Assembly: GCA_029859485.1 (NCBI GenBank)
Contig: JAOUDB010000145.1
Span: forward strand, 1-6,807
Reading direction: 5' to 3'
Length of the DNA stretch: 6,807 nt
Source: Desulfuromonadales bacterium
Lineage (GTDB): Bacteria; Desulfobacterota; Desulfuromonadia; Desulfuromonadales; BM103
Shown: positions 5,104 to 6,807 of the stretch, in pieces
Layout: every line of letters begins with the position of its first letter
Numbering within the stretch: the first letter of the stretch is position 1
The notes under the pieces: generated by a model
What the model saw: the letters and a program-made list of their open reading frames with translations, nothing else
Databases searched by the model: none
Told to the model about the DNA's origin: nothing
Program-made: the position numbers and the translations under genes

Positions 5104-5721
5104 ATGCTTCAAATGAGTTGTTCAAATTGTGGTGGACTTATCAAATCGCCTCATCTCGCAGAGGTACAGATATTTTTGTGCCCTCAGTGTGAGGAAATTG
5201 TCTTGGTTGAAGATGTCGTCATTTCAACCGAAAAAGGATCCTTTGATCTCCGTTTTTCTTTGAAAAACTTGTTGTTTGCCGCAAGAGAAAAATTTCAACG
5301 CAAAAAGTCTGAGAATTTAGAGCTTGAAACGAAACATCAGATTAATAAAAGGTTGGCTCGATTACTGAGAAGAGACGACTTTCGATTAAGCCTGTCTCGT
5401 GATTTTTTTGTTCAGATAGGTTTCGGCAAGAATAAAAGATCCGCTAGATTATTAAACATAAGCTCCACAGGTGCAGCCATTGAAATCTTCGATCTGGGTC
5501 AACTCCCTGATGAGGATTCTGAAACAAGATTTTATTTACAATTGCCTGGGAAGGAAGAGCCCTCGTCTCTTCTTGCAAGGGTTATTTGGAGTGGGAAGCC
5601 AGAAAACATCCCGATCTCTCCAACGACTACCATGGGATTACAATTCAAGGACATGGATGAGGAAGCACGTGCATGCCTTTGGGATTTTATTGTTGATGCT
5701 GAAACCTCAGATCACACATAA
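5104..5721 (+). CDS. PilZ domain protein with N-terminal Cys4 zinc-ribbon-like segment
   Basis: A 205-residue cytoplasmic protein. The N-terminus holds CSNCG (6-10) and CPQCE (26-30), two CxxC pairs 16 residues apart, which would bind one zinc as in a zinc ribbon. A charged, helix-prone linker (about 55-88, many Lys/Glu/Arg) leads to a PilZ domain (about 89-200) with both c-di-GMP signatures: RDDFR (90-94, RxxxR) and NISSTG (118-123, [D/N]xSxxG). It closes with GLQFKDMDEEARACLWDFI, typical of PilZ ends. Known: PilZ domains bind the second messenger c-di-GMP and change a partner's activity. Inferred: a c-di-GMP receptor whose target may be met through the zinc segment. No partner gene is adjacent. 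Start: ATG 5104 has no clear ribosome site; ATG 5113 is an alternative three codons in. The gene is AT-rich compared with the left half of the window. Confidence 0.9.
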   Translation: MLQMSCSNCGGLIKSPHLAEVQIFLCPQCEEIVLVEDVVISTEKGSFDLRFSLKNLLFAAREKFQRKKSENLELETKHQINKRLARLLRRDDFRLSLSRDFFVQIGFGKNKRSARLLNISSTGAAIEIFDLGQLPDEDSETRFYLQLPGKEEPSSLLARVIWSGKPENIPISPTTTMGLQFKDMDEEARACLWDFIVDAETSDHT

Positions 5722-5792
5722 CTGCCAGATTAACAACGCAGGAGATCACTAGTCTTCTAAGGCTATATCTATTTAGAAAAGTCAAAAATCAA

Positions 5793-5807
5793 TGGGTCTA
5801 TAACCCA
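5793..5807. repeat. Small inverted repeat after the PilZ gene
   Basis: TGGGT-CTATA-ACCCA, a perfect 5-bp stem with a 5-nt loop, about 70 nt after the PilZ stop and not followed by a T-run. It could be a weak transcript end, but nothing more supports this. Confidence 0.25.
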
Positions 5808-5864
5808 AACAAAGGGAATAGGTCTTTACACCAAAACAGTAAAAGCTGAAGTCAAAAGACCAAC

Positions 5865-5966
5865 GCAAAGACGCTAAGAAAAGCCCGGAAAGACGCAAAG
5901 AAAGACTGTTCTCGCTTTTTGAAGTGGTTTTCTTTGCGGGCTTTCTCTAACCCTTCGCGCCTTTGC
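5865..5966. repeat. Palindromic GCAAAG/CTTTGC intergenic element (about 102 bp)
   Basis: Three nested pairings: GCAAAGACGC (5865-5874) with GCGCCTTTGC (5957-5966), 9 of 10; AAAGCCCG (5880-5887) with CGGGCTTT (5937-5944), perfect; and GCAAAGAAA (5895-5903) with TTTCTTTGC (5929-5937), perfect, sharing one base with the previous arm. GCAAAG also repeats directly within the left half. Palindromes built on GCAAAGRCGC are, from general knowledge, common dispersed intergenic repeats in several bacterial groups. It lies between convergent genes and may also stop transcription from both sides. No coding potential. Confidence 0.6.
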
Positions 5967-6097
5967 ATTAAATACTGACAATCTTTGTTTGAGTTATAAG
6001 TCCGAAAACCAATTGTTACGAAACACGATTTACAGAGTTGAAAAAAATCGGATTTTTGTTTGTCGAGGTCTTTGGGAGACAGCTTAATTTAAATGAG

Positions 6098-6127
6098 TAT
6101 GGCCACCCGGCAAAGCGGGCGGCCATA
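6098..6127 (-). terminator. Terminator of the rhodanese gene
   Basis: TATGGCC (6098-6104) pairs with GGCCATA (6121-6127), and CCCG (6106-6109) with CGGG (6116-6119), with one A-C mismatch and a GCAAAG loop. It lies 20 nt past the minus-strand stop at 6147. The following minus-strand bases are T-rich but not a clean T-run. The near-symmetric stem could also stop transcripts from the left. Confidence 0.6.
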
Positions 6128-6146
6128 AATTATTGAACACTATGAT

Positions 6147-6578
6147 CTATCTGTTTTCGGTGAGTGGTGCACAGGCCCACCCCTCCTGACCTTTTTCCAG
6201 AATCAGTAAACGTTCGGCAGAAATCCCTTGCTGAAACAGGTGGTCATAGGTGCGTTTAGCACCACCAGCGCCACGCGGGCAGACAATGATCACGGGGTCA
6301 GTGTTGGCCTTGAGTTGCTCGACAATCGTGTTCAGTTTGGTTCGGTCTGCGTCACTTTTGACCGGGTAAGCGTAAGTGGGGGTGGCCCCCTTGATATGAT
6401 GTTGAGAAAACTCTCCCTCAACTTGAATGTCGACGATATTGGTTGGCAACTCCGCGGTCAGGCGCGTTTCAAGGTCTGCAGCGCTTATATAATTATATTT
6501 GCCTTTGCTGGCCAATGAGATGCCAGGGATAAGTACGATTACCAGCAGTAGAATGAAACCAAAACGTTGTGAAAACAT
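6147..6578 (-). CDS. Exported rhodanese-like domain protein
   Basis: A 143-residue protein. Residues 1-23 are a Sec signal peptide: a hydrophobic core FILLLVIVLIPGI and the cleavage site SLA before SKG, so it acts in the periplasm. A single rhodanese domain follows: VDIQVEGEFSQHHIKGA (49-65) matches the usual (D)xR..xE(Y/F)xxGHIxGA segment, and the active-site cysteine is Cys100 in VCPRGAGGAKRTYDHL. The loop from Cys100 to Arg109 is longer and richer in glycine than the usual CRxGxR sulfurtransferase loop. WACAP near the end adds Cys135. Known: rhodaneses carry sulfur as a cysteine persulfide; inferred here: periplasmic sulfane-sulfur transfer or a redox role. GGAGGAA six bases before the ATG makes the start firm. 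It is a monocistronic unit convergent with the PilZ gene, with its own terminator. Confidence 0.92.
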   Translation of the reverse strand: MFSQRFGFILLLVIVLIPGISLASKGKYNYISAADLETRLTAELPTNIVDIQVEGEFSQHHIKGATPTYAYPVKSDADRTKLNTIVEQLKANTDPVIIVCPRGAGGAKRTYDHLFQQGISAERLLILEKGQEGWACAPLTENR

Positions 6579-6616
6579 TAAATTCCTCCAGTGTCATTTG
6601 AGAAGGTGAGTGCTCA

Positions 6617-6650
6617 GCTTCGCAAAGTACATATTATGCATTAGCGAAGC
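6617..6650 (-). promoter_or_regulatory. Inverted repeat spanning the candidate rhodanese promoter
   Basis: GCTTCGC (6617-6623) and GCGAAGC (6644-6650) are perfect 7-bp inverted arms 20 nt apart. The minus-strand hexamer CATAAT (6638-6633, five of six to TATAAT) lies in the middle of the spacer. A start near 6626 would give a 48-nt leader. No convincing -35 is seen. A regulator binding both arms would cover the -10 box. Confidence 0.38.
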
Positions 6651-6748
6651 AAACTGAAATTTACCAAGATTGTTGATGACCTTAAGTCCCACAGAAGCCC
6701 TTGATTTATCGTTAGAGTGCTTTTCTTGGCTTCCATGAAATGCATGAT

Positions 6749-6780
6749 AAAAAGCCCCGACCTGCTCGCCGGTTGGGGGT
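6749..6780 (-). terminator. Intrinsic terminator of a minus-strand gene beyond the right edge
   Basis: CCCCGACC (6755-6762) pairs with GGTTGGGG (6771-6778), including one G-U, around an 8-nt loop. On the minus strand the stem is followed by CTTTTTATCA, a typical terminator U-run. It must end a gene whose stop lies right of 6807; no stop codon is visible between 6781 and 6807 in any minus frame. Confidence 0.7.
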
Positions 6781-6807
6781 GTTTCTGCAAGTATTGTTGC
6801 AAGCCAT

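Noticed and set aside
4840..5112. 90-codon minus-strand frame in the spacer before the PilZ gene
   Set aside because: It runs through the REPIN-like pair, the terminator and the PilZ promoter, and its translation resembles no protein.
6041..6057. AAAAATC-G-GATTTTT dyad before the rhodanese terminator
   Set aside because: Almost all A/T with a single-base loop; neither orientation makes a stable terminator and there is no gene end close by that needs one.
6596..6807. Open minus-strand frames running in from the right edge
   Set aside because: They pass through a clear intrinsic terminator and the rhodanese promoter region, and the translations resemble no known protein end.

Overview
The window reads as a typical bacterial chromosomal segment, most plausibly from a deltaproteobacterium of the Desulfuromonas/Pelobacter type. 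That guess rests on protein style (PilZ protein with a Cys4 N-terminus, exported rhodanese with a CPRGAGGAKR loop) and on intergenic GCAAAG palindromes. It is an inference, not an identification. The left half (about 1-3460) looks GC-richer than the right half, where intergenic DNA and the PilZ gene are visibly AT-rich.

Left half: a divergent metabolic module. On the minus strand a DUF1611 protein (398 aa, P-loop GTDCAIGKRTT, the family that includes the D-glutamate N-acetyltransferase DgcN) is followed, with a 4-nt ATGA overlap, by the N-terminal third of an alanine/ornithine-racemase-family PLP enzyme that runs off the left edge. On the plus strand a complete M81/MlrC-type metallopeptidase (491 aa from ATG 1988) faces away from them. 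The 409-nt divergent region holds a CRP-like palindrome (1781-1796) placed exactly midway between two candidate -10 boxes. It also holds a leader for the DUF1611 gene with three consecutive hairpins, the last of which buries the Shine-Dalgarno sequence. Together the genes suggest uptake and turnover of D-amino-acid or isopeptide compounds: a metallopeptidase/amidase, an N-acyl-transfer-type enzyme and a racemase under shared control.

Right half: four unrelated single-gene units separated by 180-425 nt spacers. They are a 65-aa small soluble protein whose Shine-Dalgarno is also locked in a 7-bp hairpin; a DUF3750 lipoprotein (GTG start); a PilZ (c-di-GMP receptor) protein with an N-terminal zinc-ribbon-like segment and a near-consensus promoter; and, on the minus strand, a secreted rhodanese-like protein. 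The spacers contain intrinsic terminators (three of which share an ATGGCCACC hairpin sequence), a REPIN-like inverted pair and a 102-bp palindromic element. At the right edge there is a terminator for a minus-strand gene lying beyond the window. No RNA genes, CRISPR arrays, insertion sequences or phage genes were seen.
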